This document shows, piece after piece, positions 56,981-64,000 of a stretch of 64,000 nt of DNA. Within the stretch, counting starts at the first letter, position 1. Every line of letters begins with the position of its first letter. Both the position numbers and the translations under genes were made by a program. The notes beneath the pieces were generated by a model, which was not told the origin of the DNA, made no database searches, and saw only the letters and a program-made list of their open reading frames with translations. Source of the DNA: an uncultured Phascolarctobacterium sp. (GTDB taxonomy: Bacteria; Bacillota; Negativicutes; Acidaminococcales; Acidaminococcaceae); the NCBI RefSeq assembly GCF_905212365.1, contig NZ_CAJMEH010000001.1, positions 70,157 to 134,156 of the forward strand. Direction: 5' to 3'.

Positions 56981-57915
56981 ATAAACAGGATGTAGTGGCA
57001 GTAGTTTTGGGAGGGCCTTCCTCCGAAGCGGAAATTTCGCGCGTTACCGGCGGCGCTATTGCCGCCGCTTTAAGGGAAAAGGGCTATAACGCCAAAGAGG
57101 TGGAGCTTGTTCCCGACAGATTATTGAGCCAGCTGCACGCGATGAACGCTAAGGTCGTTTTTAACGCGGTGCATGGCAAGTACGGCGAGGATGGTCGCCT
57201 GCAAAGCCTTTTGGAGGCCGCAGGCATTCCCTATACCGGCTGCGGCGTTTTAGCCAGCGCCGTGAGCATGGATAAATCTGCGACTAAACGCTTTTTGCAG
57301 TCCGCAGGCATTGCTACGCCCCGCTGCTTAATTCTGCATAAACGCGAGTGCGGCGATTTAGCCGCCGTCAAGGAGCAGGTGCTGCGGGAATTTGGCGTGC
57401 CCGTAGTTATTAAGGCCGCGTCTCAGGGCTCCAGCATCGGCGTATATATGATTAAAAACGAAGCCGAGATCGAGCCTGCCTTGAAGGAAGCCTTCGATTA
57501 TTCCGCTAACGTATTGGCAGAGGAATGTATTGTGGGTAAGGAGCTGACCGTGGCCATTATGGAGGAAGCAGGCCAGCCTAAGCCGCTGCCGGTTATCTGG
57601 ATTGCTCCCCATTCCGGCGCTTATGATTTCCATTCCAAATATACTAAGGGCGCTACCGATTACCATTGTCCGGCGCCTTTGGGCGAAGCAGTTACCGCTC
57701 ATGTGCAGCAGCTGGCAGTAGCCGCTTATAATGTGCTGGGATTGAGCGGCGTGGCGCGTATCGACGTGATGCTGGACGAGCAGGGCCAGGGCTATGTTTT
57801 GGAGGCCAACACCGTTCCAGGCATGACGGCTACCAGCCTCGTGCCCAAGGCTGCCGCCGCCGTAGGCATCAGCTTCCCAAATTTGTGCGAGCGCATTTTG
57901 CTGAGCGCTAAATAA
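56977..57915 (+). CDS. ddl: D-alanine:D-alanine ligase
   Basis: A 312-residue ATP-grasp ligase. VVLGGPSSEAEISRVTG, FNAVHGKYGEDG, VIKAASQGSSIGV and the Mg-binding region EANTVPGMTATSLVPKAA are intact. The motif at the acceptor loop is HSKYTKGATDY, with the Tyr and Lys of standard (D-Ala-D-Ala) ligases, not a D-lactate type. Product feeds MurF. Confidence 0.96.
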   Translation: MNKQDVVAVVLGGPSSEAEISRVTGGAIAAALREKGYNAKEVELVPDRLLSQLHAMNAKVVFNAVHGKYGEDGRLQSLLEAAGIPYTGCGVLASAVSMDKSATKRFLQSAGIATPRCLILHKRECGDLAAVKEQVLREFGVPVVIKAASQGSSIGVYMIKNEAEIEPALKEAFDYSANVLAEECIVGKELTVAIMEEAGQPKPLPVIWIAPHSGAYDFHSKYTKGATDYHCPAPLGEAVTAHVQQLAVAAYNVLGLSGVARIDVMLDEQGQGYVLEANTVPGMTATSLVPKAAAAVGISFPNLCERILLSAK

Positions 57916-57975
57916 TCATCATCTGAAAAACGCCGTTCGGCGGCGTGTTGCGTACTAATAAAGGAGATGCAAGCC

Positions 57976-58749
57976 ATGGCGACAATCAAGGAACGCCTGC
58001 GCGCTCACAAGCGGCGCAAGCGCTTAAGGGCGTTGTGTATGCTGCTGGCGCTGGGCGCCGCGGCCTATGGCTTGCAGTTTGGCTGGAGCTATATTCATCA
58101 GCCGGGCCTGGCCTTTGGCAGCGTCGTTATTCACGGAACTAATCTGCTGACGGAGGAAGAAGCTATTAAGCTGGGAGGCAGCGAGCCGCCCTTCAACTTT
58201 TTCAATGTCAGCGCCGGACGCTTGCAGGACGCTTTAAAGCACGATATCCGTTTTCAAAACGCCAAGGTCGTTTACCGCTGGCCCGCAGGCTTGGAGATAA
58301 CGGTGGAGGAACGCCAGCCGGCTTTGTATGTGGCCAACTCTTATCGCAGCTATTTGCAGCTGGATTATAACGGCATCGTGATGAACGTCACTACGGGTAT
58401 TCCCGACGCCCGCGCGCCGCTGCTGGTTGGCGTGCAGTGCGGCAATGTTTTCTTGGGCGACCCCGTGGGCAACGAAAGCGTAATGGAAATACTGCAATTT
58501 TTGCAGCAGCTGGACGGCGACGCCCGCGACCGTATCGCTGAAATAGGCGTGGACAACAGGAACGAAGCGAAGCTGCGCCTGAGCGGCAGCTTCCCCATTC
58601 TGTTGGGGCCGGTGGCCGGACTGCCGCACAAAGCGCAGGTGTTTATGACGGTGTTTAACGAAATAAAAAATAAAAATATCCAAGCCGAATATATTGATTT
58701 AACCTTTGCTAAACCATACATTAAACTGGTGCCTGGAAAAGAAAAATGA
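57976..58749 (+). CDS. ftsQ: cell-division protein FtsQ/DivIB
   Basis: A 257-residue bitopic protein: basic cytoplasmic tail (RLRAHKRRKRLR), a membrane helix (about 21-38), a POTRA domain (about 48-118, beginning GSVVIHGTNLLTEEEA) and the FtsQ beta-domain. It bridges FtsL and other divisome members in the periplasm. ATG 57976 is chosen since AAAGGAG ends right at the upstream ATG 57967. Confidence 0.88.
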   Translation: MATIKERLRAHKRRKRLRALCMLLALGAAAYGLQFGWSYIHQPGLAFGSVVIHGTNLLTEEEAIKLGGSEPPFNFFNVSAGRLQDALKHDIRFQNAKVVYRWPAGLEITVEERQPALYVANSYRSYLQLDYNGIVMNVTTGIPDARAPLLVGVQCGNVFLGDPVGNESVMEILQFLQQLDGDARDRIAEIGVDNRNEAKLRLSGSFPILLGPVAGLPHKAQVFMTVFNEIKNKNIQAEYIDLTFAKPYIKLVPGKEK

Positions 58750-58760
58750 GGGTGTAAGTA

Positions 58761-59468
58761 ATGAAAGAATTAGTCGCTATGGATTTAAAGGGCAAGCTGG
58801 TCATTGCCTTTGTATTCATGGTTTTAGGCTTTATGCTGTCGGTGCAGTATAAAACCACGGAGCAGCAAAGGTCCATTCGGATGGATCGCGTGGAGGATCT
58901 GTCTGAACGCCTGAAGCTGGCAGAGACGGAAAATCAGCGCCTGCTGGCGGAAATAGAAAATCTGCGCCAGCATGGAGTCGATAATCCGGAGGATCCGGGA
59001 CAGGAGCGCCTGGAGCTGCTTGCCGGTACTACGGAAGTAGAAGGGCAGGGGATTGAGGTCGTTTTGGACGACAGCAATATTCCCAAAAAAGCTAACGATA
59101 ATCCTAATTTATATATTATTCACGACGAGGATTTGCTGCGCGTACTCAACGAGCTGCGCGCTGCCGGAGCCGAAGCCATCTCTCTTAACGACCAGCGTAT
59201 CGTGGGCATGAGCGAGGTGCGCTGCGCCGGGCCGACGGTGTCCGTCAATAATGTCCGCAGCGCGCCGCCCTACGTCATTAAGGCCATCGGCGCGCCGAAA
59301 ACGCTGACCAGCGCTTTGCGCTTGCGCGGCGGCGTGGTGGAAACCTTTGAGTTTTGGGGCATTCAGGTAAAAATAAAAACCGTAGAAGATTTGCGTGTTC
59401 CCGCGCTCAAGGCGCCGCGTAATTTTGAATATGCCAAGGTCGTAGGCGAAAAGGAGGGACAGAAATGA
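58761..59468 (+). CDS. DUF881 membrane-anchored protein (YlxW/YlxX-like)
   Basis: A 235-residue protein: N-terminal membrane helix (about 10-27), coiled coil (about 35-70) and the DUF881 domain (about 85-225, with GIEVVLDDS, IIHDEDLLRVLNELRAAGAEAISLN and AIGAPKTLTSALRL). In Bacillus such genes lie between divIB and sbp, as here. Function is unclear; a role near the divisome is inferred from position. Confidence 0.87.
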   Translation: MKELVAMDLKGKLVIAFVFMVLGFMLSVQYKTTEQQRSIRMDRVEDLSERLKLAETENQRLLAEIENLRQHGVDNPEDPGQERLELLAGTTEVEGQGIEVVLDDSNIPKKANDNPNLYIIHDEDLLRVLNELRAAGAEAISLNDQRIVGMSEVRCAGPTVSVNNVRSAPPYVIKAIGAPKTLTSALRLRGGVVETFEFWGIQVKIKTVEDLRVPALKAPRNFEYAKVVGEKEGQK

Positions 59469-59797
59469 TTTACTATGCAGTCCTTGGCCTGCTGGCCGGT
59501 TTTGTGGGCGGCATCTACTGTCCTTTCAGTCTGCCGCCGGAGTACGCTCGTTTGCTGGCCGTAGCGGTAATGGCCGGTATGGATGCCGTACTGGGCGGCG
59601 TGCGAGCGTCTATGGAAAGTAAGTATGATACGCAGGTCTTCATTTCCGGCTTTTTTATCAACGGTATTTTAGCCTCGTTTTTGTGCTATGCCGGTAATAT
59701 GATCGGCATCGATCTGTATATGGTGGCCATTCTGATTTTTGGTATGCGTATCTTTCAGAATCTGGGCGTCATTCGCCGGCTGTATATGGGAAAATAA
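59465..59797 (+). CDS. sbp: small basic protein Sbp (DUF1290)
   Basis: A 110-residue membrane protein with three to four helices. PPEYARLLAVAVMAGMDAVLGGVRASMESKYD and FGMRIFQNLGVIRR are the DUF1290 signature, split here in the middle of the chain. It overlaps the DUF881 gene by 4 bp. In Bacillus ftsA-ftsZ follow; here only ftsZ does, after about 100 bp. Function unknown. Confidence 0.88.
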   Translation: MIYYAVLGLLAGFVGGIYCPFSLPPEYARLLAVAVMAGMDAVLGGVRASMESKYDTQVFISGFFINGILASFLCYAGNMIGIDLYMVAILIFGMRIFQNLGVIRRLYMGK

Positions 59798-59801
59798 ATT
59801 T

Positions 59802-59831
59802 ATCAAGGCAGCAGGAAATTTGCTCCTTGAT
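59802..59831 (+). other. hairpin in the ftsZ leader
   Basis: ATCAAGG (59802-59808) pairs with CCTTGAT (59825-59831); AGCA/TGCT extends the stem. No T-run follows. It lies 67-96 bases before ftsZ and may be a regulatory or mRNA-stability element at the point where ftsA would normally be. Confidence 0.5.
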
Positions 59832-59897
59832 GTTGAACTTATACAAATCAATGATTTTGTCAATAATGATACCCAGCAATTAAGGGGGACGTAGAAT

Positions 59898-60983
59898 ATG
59901 TTTGATGATGTAGAAACAACCTTCGATAACCTGGCCAACATTAAGGTTATTGGCGTAGGCGGCGGCGGCAACAACGCTGTCAACAGAATGATTGCGGCCG
60001 GAGTGCGCGGCGTAGAATTTATCGCTGTGAACTGCGACGCACAGGCGCTTTTGCTTTCCAAAGCTGAAACAAAAATTCAGATTGGCGAGAAGCTGACGAA
60101 AGGCTTGGGCGCAGGCGCTAATCCGGAAATCGGCGAAAAGGCTGCGGAGGAATCCCGCGAACAGATCGTGGAAGTGCTGAAGGGCGCGGATATGGTTTTC
60201 GTTACCGCAGGTATGGGCGGCGGTACCGGCACCGGCGCAGCCCATGTAGTGGCAGAATGCGCTAAAGAAGTAGGCGCACTGACTGTCGGCGTAGTTACCA
60301 AGCCCTTTATGTTTGAAGGACGCCGTCGCATGAACCAGGCCGAAAACGGCATAGTTAATCTGAAAGAAAAAGTAGATACTTTAATTACCATTCCCAACGA
60401 CCGCTTGCTGCAGGTCATCGACCGCCGCACCTCTATGCTGGACGCCTTCCGCATTGCCGACGACGTTTTGCGTCAGGGCGTGCAGGGCATTTCCGATTTG
60501 ATCGGCGTGCCCGGTTTAATCAACGCCGACTTTGCCGACGTGAAAACCATTATGACTAACGCAGGCAGCGCTTTGATGGGCATTGGTACCGCTAAGGGCG
60601 AGGGCGGCGCTAAGGCCGCTGCCGAAGCCGCCATTAAGAGCCCGCTGCTGGAGGCTTCTGTGGACGGCGCTCAGGGCGTGCTGTTCAATATTACCGGTGG
60701 CAAGGAGCTGTCCTTGTTCGACGTAACCGAAGCTTCGCAGATTATTACGGACGCTGTGGACCCCAACGCCAATATCATCTTTGGCGCTGTTATCGACGAA
60801 GCGTTGGAGGACGAGATTCGCGTTACCGTTATCGCCACGGGTTTTGAAAAGAAAAATCCGGCATTGAAGAATGCGGCACACGGACAAATGGGAATTAAAA
60901 ATCCGGAAGCCGATAAGAAAAGCAGTTCCGTAATCAACAGCTTTAACGGCGGCAACGAAATTCCGCCTTGGCTGCGCAGATAA
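59898..60983 (+). CDS. ftsZ: cell-division GTPase FtsZ
   Basis: A 361-residue tubulin homologue forming the division ring. [13 protein letters not shown] at the start, the tubulin signature [16 protein letters not shown], the T7-type NADFADVK loop, a short linker and a conserved C-terminal peptide NEIPPWLRR that binds membrane anchors. Since ftsA is not in the cluster, the anchor partner encoded elsewhere (FtsA or SepF) cannot be told. Last gene of the cluster; AAGGGGGACG before ATG. Confidence 0.98.
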   Translation: MFDDVETTFDNLANIKVIGVGGGGNNAVNRMIAAGVRGVEFIAVNCDAQALLLSKAETKIQIGEKLTKGLGAGANPEIGEKAAEESREQIVEVLKGADMVFVTAGMGGGTGTGAAHVVAECAKEVGALTVGVVTKPFMFEGRRRMNQAENGIVNLKEKVDTLITIPNDRLLQVIDRRTSMLDAFRIADDVLRQGVQGISDLIGVPGLINADFADVKTIMTNAGSALMGIGTAKGEGGAKAAAEAAIKSPLLEASVDGAQGVLFNITGGKELSLFDVTEASQIITDAVDPNANIIFGAVIDEALEDEIRVTVIATGFEKKNPALKNAAHGQMGIKNPEADKKSSSVINSFNGGNEIPPWLRR

Positions 60984-61017
60984 GCTTTGCGCCTGTTAAT
61001 TTAATATGTGCTGGAAG

Positions 61018-61041
61018 AGGCCGCCGCAGGGCGGCCTTTTT
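61018..61041 (+). terminator. terminator after ftsZ
   Basis: AGGCCGCC (61018-61025) pairs with GGCGGCCT (61030-61037), followed by TTTTTG. Confidence 0.9.
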
Positions 61042-61125
61042 GTGTGTACTGCTTTACTTAATTGACACATTAGTTACAATTATTTGAAAAATTATGGATA
61101 TCGGACTACTTCACAAGTATTTTTC

Positions 61126-61154
61126 TTGTATTATCAGAGTGCTTCATATATAAT
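61126..61154 (+). promoter_or_regulatory. promoter of the malic enzyme-fumarase operon
   Basis: TTGTAT (61126-61131), 17 bp, TATAAT (61149-61154), about 40 bases before the malic enzyme start. Confidence 0.7.
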
Positions 61155-61193
61155 GTAGTGTATACTAAATATTTTTTGTTGGAGGAGCATGAT

Positions 61194-62426
61194 ATGACAA
61201 TGACTTTACGCGAAGAAGCGCTGAAAATGCATTTGGAGAATAACGGTAAAATTTCTGTAGTAAGCAAGGTGCCCATTGCCAACCGTCACGACCTTTCCGT
61301 CGCCTACACCCCCGGCGTGGCAGAGCCCTGCAAGGACATCAAAGAAAATAAGGACTTGTCCTTTGAATATACCTGCCGCGGCAATATGGTAGCGGTTATC
61401 AGCGACGGTACCCGCGTGCTGGGACTGGGCGATATCGGACCGGAGGCTGCTATTCCCGTTATGGAGGGCAAGGCCGCGCTGTTTAAAACCTTCAGCGACG
61501 TGGATGCCGTGCCCATCTGCCTGGGGACGAAGGACCCGGAAGAATTTATCCGCACCGTTAAGCTGCTGGAGCCCAATTATGCAGGCATCAATCTTGAGGA
61601 TATTTCTTCTCCCAAATGCTATGATATCGAATGCCGCCTGAAGGAAATCTGCGACATTCCCGTTTTCCACGACGATCAGCATGGTACGGCCATCGCCTGC
61701 CTGAGCGCGGTTATCGGCGCGTTGCGTTACGTGAAGAAGGATTTCCGCACCGCCCGTTTCGTAGTCAACGGCTGCGGCGCAGCTGGCAGCGCTATCGGCC
61801 GCCTGTTGGTAAGCATGGGCGCGCAGAACGTCATTATGGTTGACCGTTTCGGCGCTTTGTATGAAGGCATCGACGCTAAACTGGACCGCATTCAAAGCTA
61901 TCTGGCTTCCGTCACCAATAAAGAGCGCCGTCAGGGAACCTTGGCCGACGTGGCTAAGGGTGCCGACGTTTTAATCGGCGTTTCCGCTCCTAACGTATTT
62001 ACCAAAGAAATTATGCAGAGCATGGCGGAGGGCAGCGTGGTTTTCGCGCTGGCCAACCCTGTGCCGGAAACAAGCTATGACGAAGCTAAGGCGGCGGGCG
62101 TTGCCGTTGCCGGTACCGGTCGCAGCGACCGTCCGAATCAGGTAAATAACGTCACCGTTTTCCCCGGCGTATTCCGCGGCGCTATCGACGTGCGCGCCCG
62201 CGCTATTACCGAGGAAATGAAAGTAGCGGCAGTTTTCGCTATTTCCGAGCTGATTGACGAAAAGGATCTGCGCGAGGATTATGTTGTTCCCGACGCTTTC
62301 GATCCCCGCGTCGCTCCGGCTGTAGCCGCTGCCGTAGCCAAAACGGCTATCGAATTGGGCCTAGCGCGTAAAATCGTCGACCCGGAGGTTGTAAGAGCCA
62401 ACACCATGAAGCGTGTCGGCCGCTAA
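61194..62426 (+). CDS. NAD(P)-dependent malic enzyme, short form
   Basis: A 410-residue malic enzyme, decarboxylating malate to pyruvate. VAYTPGVAEPC, the SDGTRVLGLGDIGP metal/malate region, FHDDQHGTA and the Rossmann GCGAAGSAIGRLL are visible. The short length and lack of a phosphotransacetylase domain mark the small bacterial type. Coenzyme preference is not clear. It lies 10 bp before the fumarase genes, so fumarate to malate to pyruvate is one operon. Start ATG 61194 is placed by GGAGGAG. Confidence 0.94.
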   Translation: MTMTLREEALKMHLENNGKISVVSKVPIANRHDLSVAYTPGVAEPCKDIKENKDLSFEYTCRGNMVAVISDGTRVLGLGDIGPEAAIPVMEGKAALFKTFSDVDAVPICLGTKDPEEFIRTVKLLEPNYAGINLEDISSPKCYDIECRLKEICDIPVFHDDQHGTAIACLSAVIGALRYVKKDFRTARFVVNGCGAAGSAIGRLLVSMGAQNVIMVDRFGALYEGIDAKLDRIQSYLASVTNKERRQGTLADVAKGADVLIGVSAPNVFTKEIMQSMAEGSVVFALANPVPETSYDEAKAAGVAVAGTGRSDRPNQVNNVTVFPGVFRGAIDVRARAITEEMKVAAVFAISELIDEKDLREDYVVPDAFDPRVAPAVAAAVAKTAIELGLARKIVDPEVVRANTMKRVGR

Positions 62427-62436
62427 GGAGGGCAAA

Positions 62437-63282
62437 ATGAGAGAGATTAATGTCAGTGAAGTAACAGCTGCGATTGCTAAATTGTGCATGGACTCCTGCT
62501 ATTATCTGCCGGAGGCCGTAAAGAATAAAATTAAGGAAGCCATCAAAACAGAGGAATCGCCTTTGGGCAGAGAGATTTTAACTACGCTGGTAGAAAATTT
62601 TGAGCTGTCCCAGAAAAAGGCTGTGCCGCTGTGCCAGGATACCGGCCTGACCGTAGTTTTCCTGGAAATTGGTCAGGAGGTGCATTTTGTGGGCGGCGAT
62701 TTGTATACCGCCATTCACGCAGGCGTAGCCCAGGGCTATACCGAAGGCTATCTGCGCAAATCCTCCGTAGGCGACCCGGTATTTGACCGCAAAAACAGCG
62801 GCGATAATACTCCCGCTATTATTCATACGAAAATCGTTCCCGGCGACAAGGTGAAGATGATTGTTTGTCCTAAAGGCTGCGGCAGCGAAAATATGGGCGC
62901 GCTGAAAATGCTCAAGCCAGCCGACGGCGTGGAGGGCATCAAAAAGTTCGTTGTTGATACAGTGCGCGCAGCAGGGCCTAACCCTTGTCCTCCAGTTACC
63001 GTTGGCGTAGGCATTGGCGGCAATATGGAGCAGGCGGCGCTGCTGGCTAAATACGCGCTGACCCGTACCGCAGGCGAGCATAATGCAGACGAGCGCTATG
63101 CACAGCTGGAGGATGAGCTGCTGGAGCTGGTGAACAAGACCGGCGTCGGCCCTTCGGGCTTGGGCGGCAGCACCACGGCTTTGGCTGTCAATGTGGAATT
63201 TACCCACACGCATATCGGCGGCCTGCCATGCGCTGTAAATCTTAACTGCCATCAGGCGCGCCGTGCGGAAGCAGAGCTGTAA
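62437..63282 (+). CDS. class I fumarate hydratase, alpha subunit
   Basis: A 281-residue catalytic subunit of two-subunit Fe-S fumarases (FumA N-domain/TtdA-like). The cluster Cys residues are in PLCQDTGLTV and CPKGCGSENMG, and the C-terminal GVGIGGNMEQAALLAK and GPSGLGGSTTALAV are typical. The related L-tartrate dehydratase cannot be excluded but the malic enzyme partner supports fumarase. Start ATG 62437 behind TAAGGAGGG; oxygen-labile enzyme as expected in an anaerobe. Confidence 0.93.
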   Translation: MREINVSEVTAAIAKLCMDSCYYLPEAVKNKIKEAIKTEESPLGREILTTLVENFELSQKKAVPLCQDTGLTVVFLEIGQEVHFVGGDLYTAIHAGVAQGYTEGYLRKSSVGDPVFDRKNSGDNTPAIIHTKIVPGDKVKMIVCPKGCGSENMGALKMLKPADGVEGIKKFVVDTVRAAGPNPCPPVTVGVGIGGNMEQAALLAKYALTRTAGEHNADERYAQLEDELLELVNKTGVGPSGLGGSTTALAVNVEFTHTHIGGLPCAVNLNCHQARRAEAEL

Positions 63283-63295
63283 GGAGGGTTGGACG

Positions 63296-63862
63296 ATGAG
63301 TGAACAAGCTGTAATTAAATACATTCAGGCGCCTTTGACCGCCGAAACTATTAAGGATCTGCATGCAGGCGACGTGGTACGCATCAGCGGTTATATTTAT
63401 ACTGCCCGTGATGCCGCTCACAAGCGTTTATACGAAGCACTGGGTCGAGGCGAGCAGCTGCCGCTGGATTTGACCAATAATATTATTTATTACGTGGGCC
63501 CTACCCCTGCCAAGCCGGGCGAGGTAGTGGGCAGCGCCGGTCCGACCACCAGCGGGCGCATGGACAAATACACGCCGACCATGATCGAGCAGGGTATGCG
63601 CGGTATGATAGGCAAGGGCCTGCGCAGTCAGGAGGTTATCGACGCCTGCGTTAAATACGGTGCGGTTTATTTTGTAGCCGTAGGCGGCGCAGCCGCTGTC
63701 ATTACCCAGTCCATCAAGGGCGAGGAAATGATTGCTTACGAGGATTTAGGACCCGAAGCTATCCGCCGTTATGAGGTGAAAGACTTCCCGGCCATTGTCT
63801 GCATCGACAGCGAAGGCAATGATTTTTATAAAGAGGGCATCGCTAAATACAGTAAAGAGTAA
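63296..63862 (+). CDS. class I fumarate hydratase, beta subunit
   Basis: A 188-residue subunit matching the C-terminal part of FumA (TtdB-like). DVVRISGYIYTARDAAHKRL, YYVGPTPAKPGEVVGSAGPT, then TTSGRMDKYTP and the GKG-containing helix are conserved. It completes the alpha/beta enzyme with the preceding gene, 13 bp away. ATG 63296 behind AAGGAGGG. Confidence 0.93.
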   Translation: MSEQAVIKYIQAPLTAETIKDLHAGDVVRISGYIYTARDAAHKRLYEALGRGEQLPLDLTNNIIYYVGPTPAKPGEVVGSAGPTTSGRMDKYTPTMIEQGMRGMIGKGLRSQEVIDACVKYGAVYFVAVGGAAAVITQSIKGEEMIAYEDLGPEAIRRYEVKDFPAIVCIDSEGNDFYKEGIAKYSKE

Positions 63863-63872
63863 CAAAATTTAC

Positions 63873-63908
63873 AAAGCCAGGGCAATGCGAAATTGCTCTG
63901 GCTTTTTT
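63873..63908 (+). terminator. terminator after the fumarase genes
   Basis: AGCCAGGGCAAT (63875-63886) pairs with ATTGCTCTGGCT (63892-63903, one G-U), followed by six Ts. A group II intron begins five to ten bases further on. Confidence 0.92.
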
Positions 63909-63912
63909 GTTA

Positions 63913-64000
63913 GTGTGCCCGGCATGGGCGATAACTAGGTGGTGAAAGTCCACTACGCGCTCGGTAGCAGGAAGCGTTAGCCGAAGGCAAGGGTGTCCAT
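63913..64000 (+). mobile_element. 5' end of a group II intron, truncated by the window
   Basis: GTGTG (63913-63917) is the standard 5' boundary of a group II intron. The next 80 bases show domain I landmarks: GCCCGGCATGGGCG, GTGGTGAAAGTCCACTA, GGTAGCAGG and CCGAAGGCAAGGGTGTCC, patterns common in bacterial group II introns encoding an LtrA-type reverse transcriptase. The rest, including any maturase gene, lies beyond position 64000. It sits right behind the terminator of the fumarase genes. Confidence 0.85.

Noticed and set aside
57929..57946. Hairpin GCCG/CGGC between ddl and ftsQ as a terminator
   Set aside because: The stem is short and not followed by Ts; ddl and ftsQ probably remain co-transcribed.

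Overview
This window is chromosomal DNA of moderate G+C from a diderm (outer-membrane-bearing) Firmicute. The best fit is a Negativicutes of the Acidaminococcaceae type, for instance a Phascolarctobacterium-like gut anaerobe. Gene families are Firmicute-like (CggR glycolytic regulator, HrcA/CIRCE, MraZ-type dcw cluster with DUF881 and Sbp, Na+/H+-pyrophosphatase), yet there is a complete TonB-dependent receptor plus BtuFCD-like importer, which needs an outer membrane. The genus is an inference; no rRNA is present to test it.

Layout. 1-7.2 kb: cggR-gapA-(pgk-tpiA fusion)-gpmI-eno, the triose-phosphate segment of glycolysis/gluconeogenesis. 7.2-12.9 kb: a cobalamin riboswitch followed by a TonB receptor, lipoprotein binding protein, permease and ATPase. 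12.9-21.3 kb: a secG-est-rnr-smpB-ssrA neighbourhood interrupted by a membrane pyrophosphatase, an unannotated type I toxin/antisense-RNA-like locus with a second paralogous RNA, and a thioesterase; an MNT/HEPN pair follows ssrA. 21.3-28 kb: a TM1266-like regulator, a DnaQ-like exonuclease, uracil permease, an M20 amidohydrolase, an exported argininosuccinate-lyase-like protein and a stand-alone GT51 transglycosylase. 28-36.3 kb: a full arginine pathway from acetylglutamate onward, argCJBDF and argGH, with candidate ArgR sites. 36.4-41.7 kb: a Crp/Fnr regulator, a SLC13/DASS anion transporter, an IS30 transposase relic, a secreted esterase and hemW. 41.7-46.8 kb: hrcA-grpE-dnaK-dnaJ with CIRCE. 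47.3-61 kb: the division/cell-wall cluster mraZ-rsmH-ftsL-murE-murF-mraY-murD-murG-murC-ddl-ftsQ-DUF881-sbp-ftsZ, lacking ftsI, ftsW, murB and ftsA at their usual places. 61-64 kb: malic enzyme and two-subunit class I fumarase, then the first 88 bases of a group II intron that runs off the window.

How it fits together. Fumarase and malic enzyme link fumarate, malate and pyruvate; with the dicarboxylate-type transporter and pyrophosphatase this suggests C4-dicarboxylate metabolism with ion-gradient energy conservation. The lower glycolytic genes then may run mainly toward gluconeogenesis (inference).

Most noteworthy. (a) The 15.4-15.9 kb locus: a 28-residue holin-like peptide opposed by a convergent small RNA, plus a paralogous RNA upstream of est; the two RNAs share a promoter and 5' half but have different terminators with compensatory changes. 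(b) The linkerless PGK-TIM fusion. (c) The exported lyase paralogue lacking the catalytic His of ArgH. (d) The depleted dcw cluster. (e) The group II intron start directly behind a terminator.
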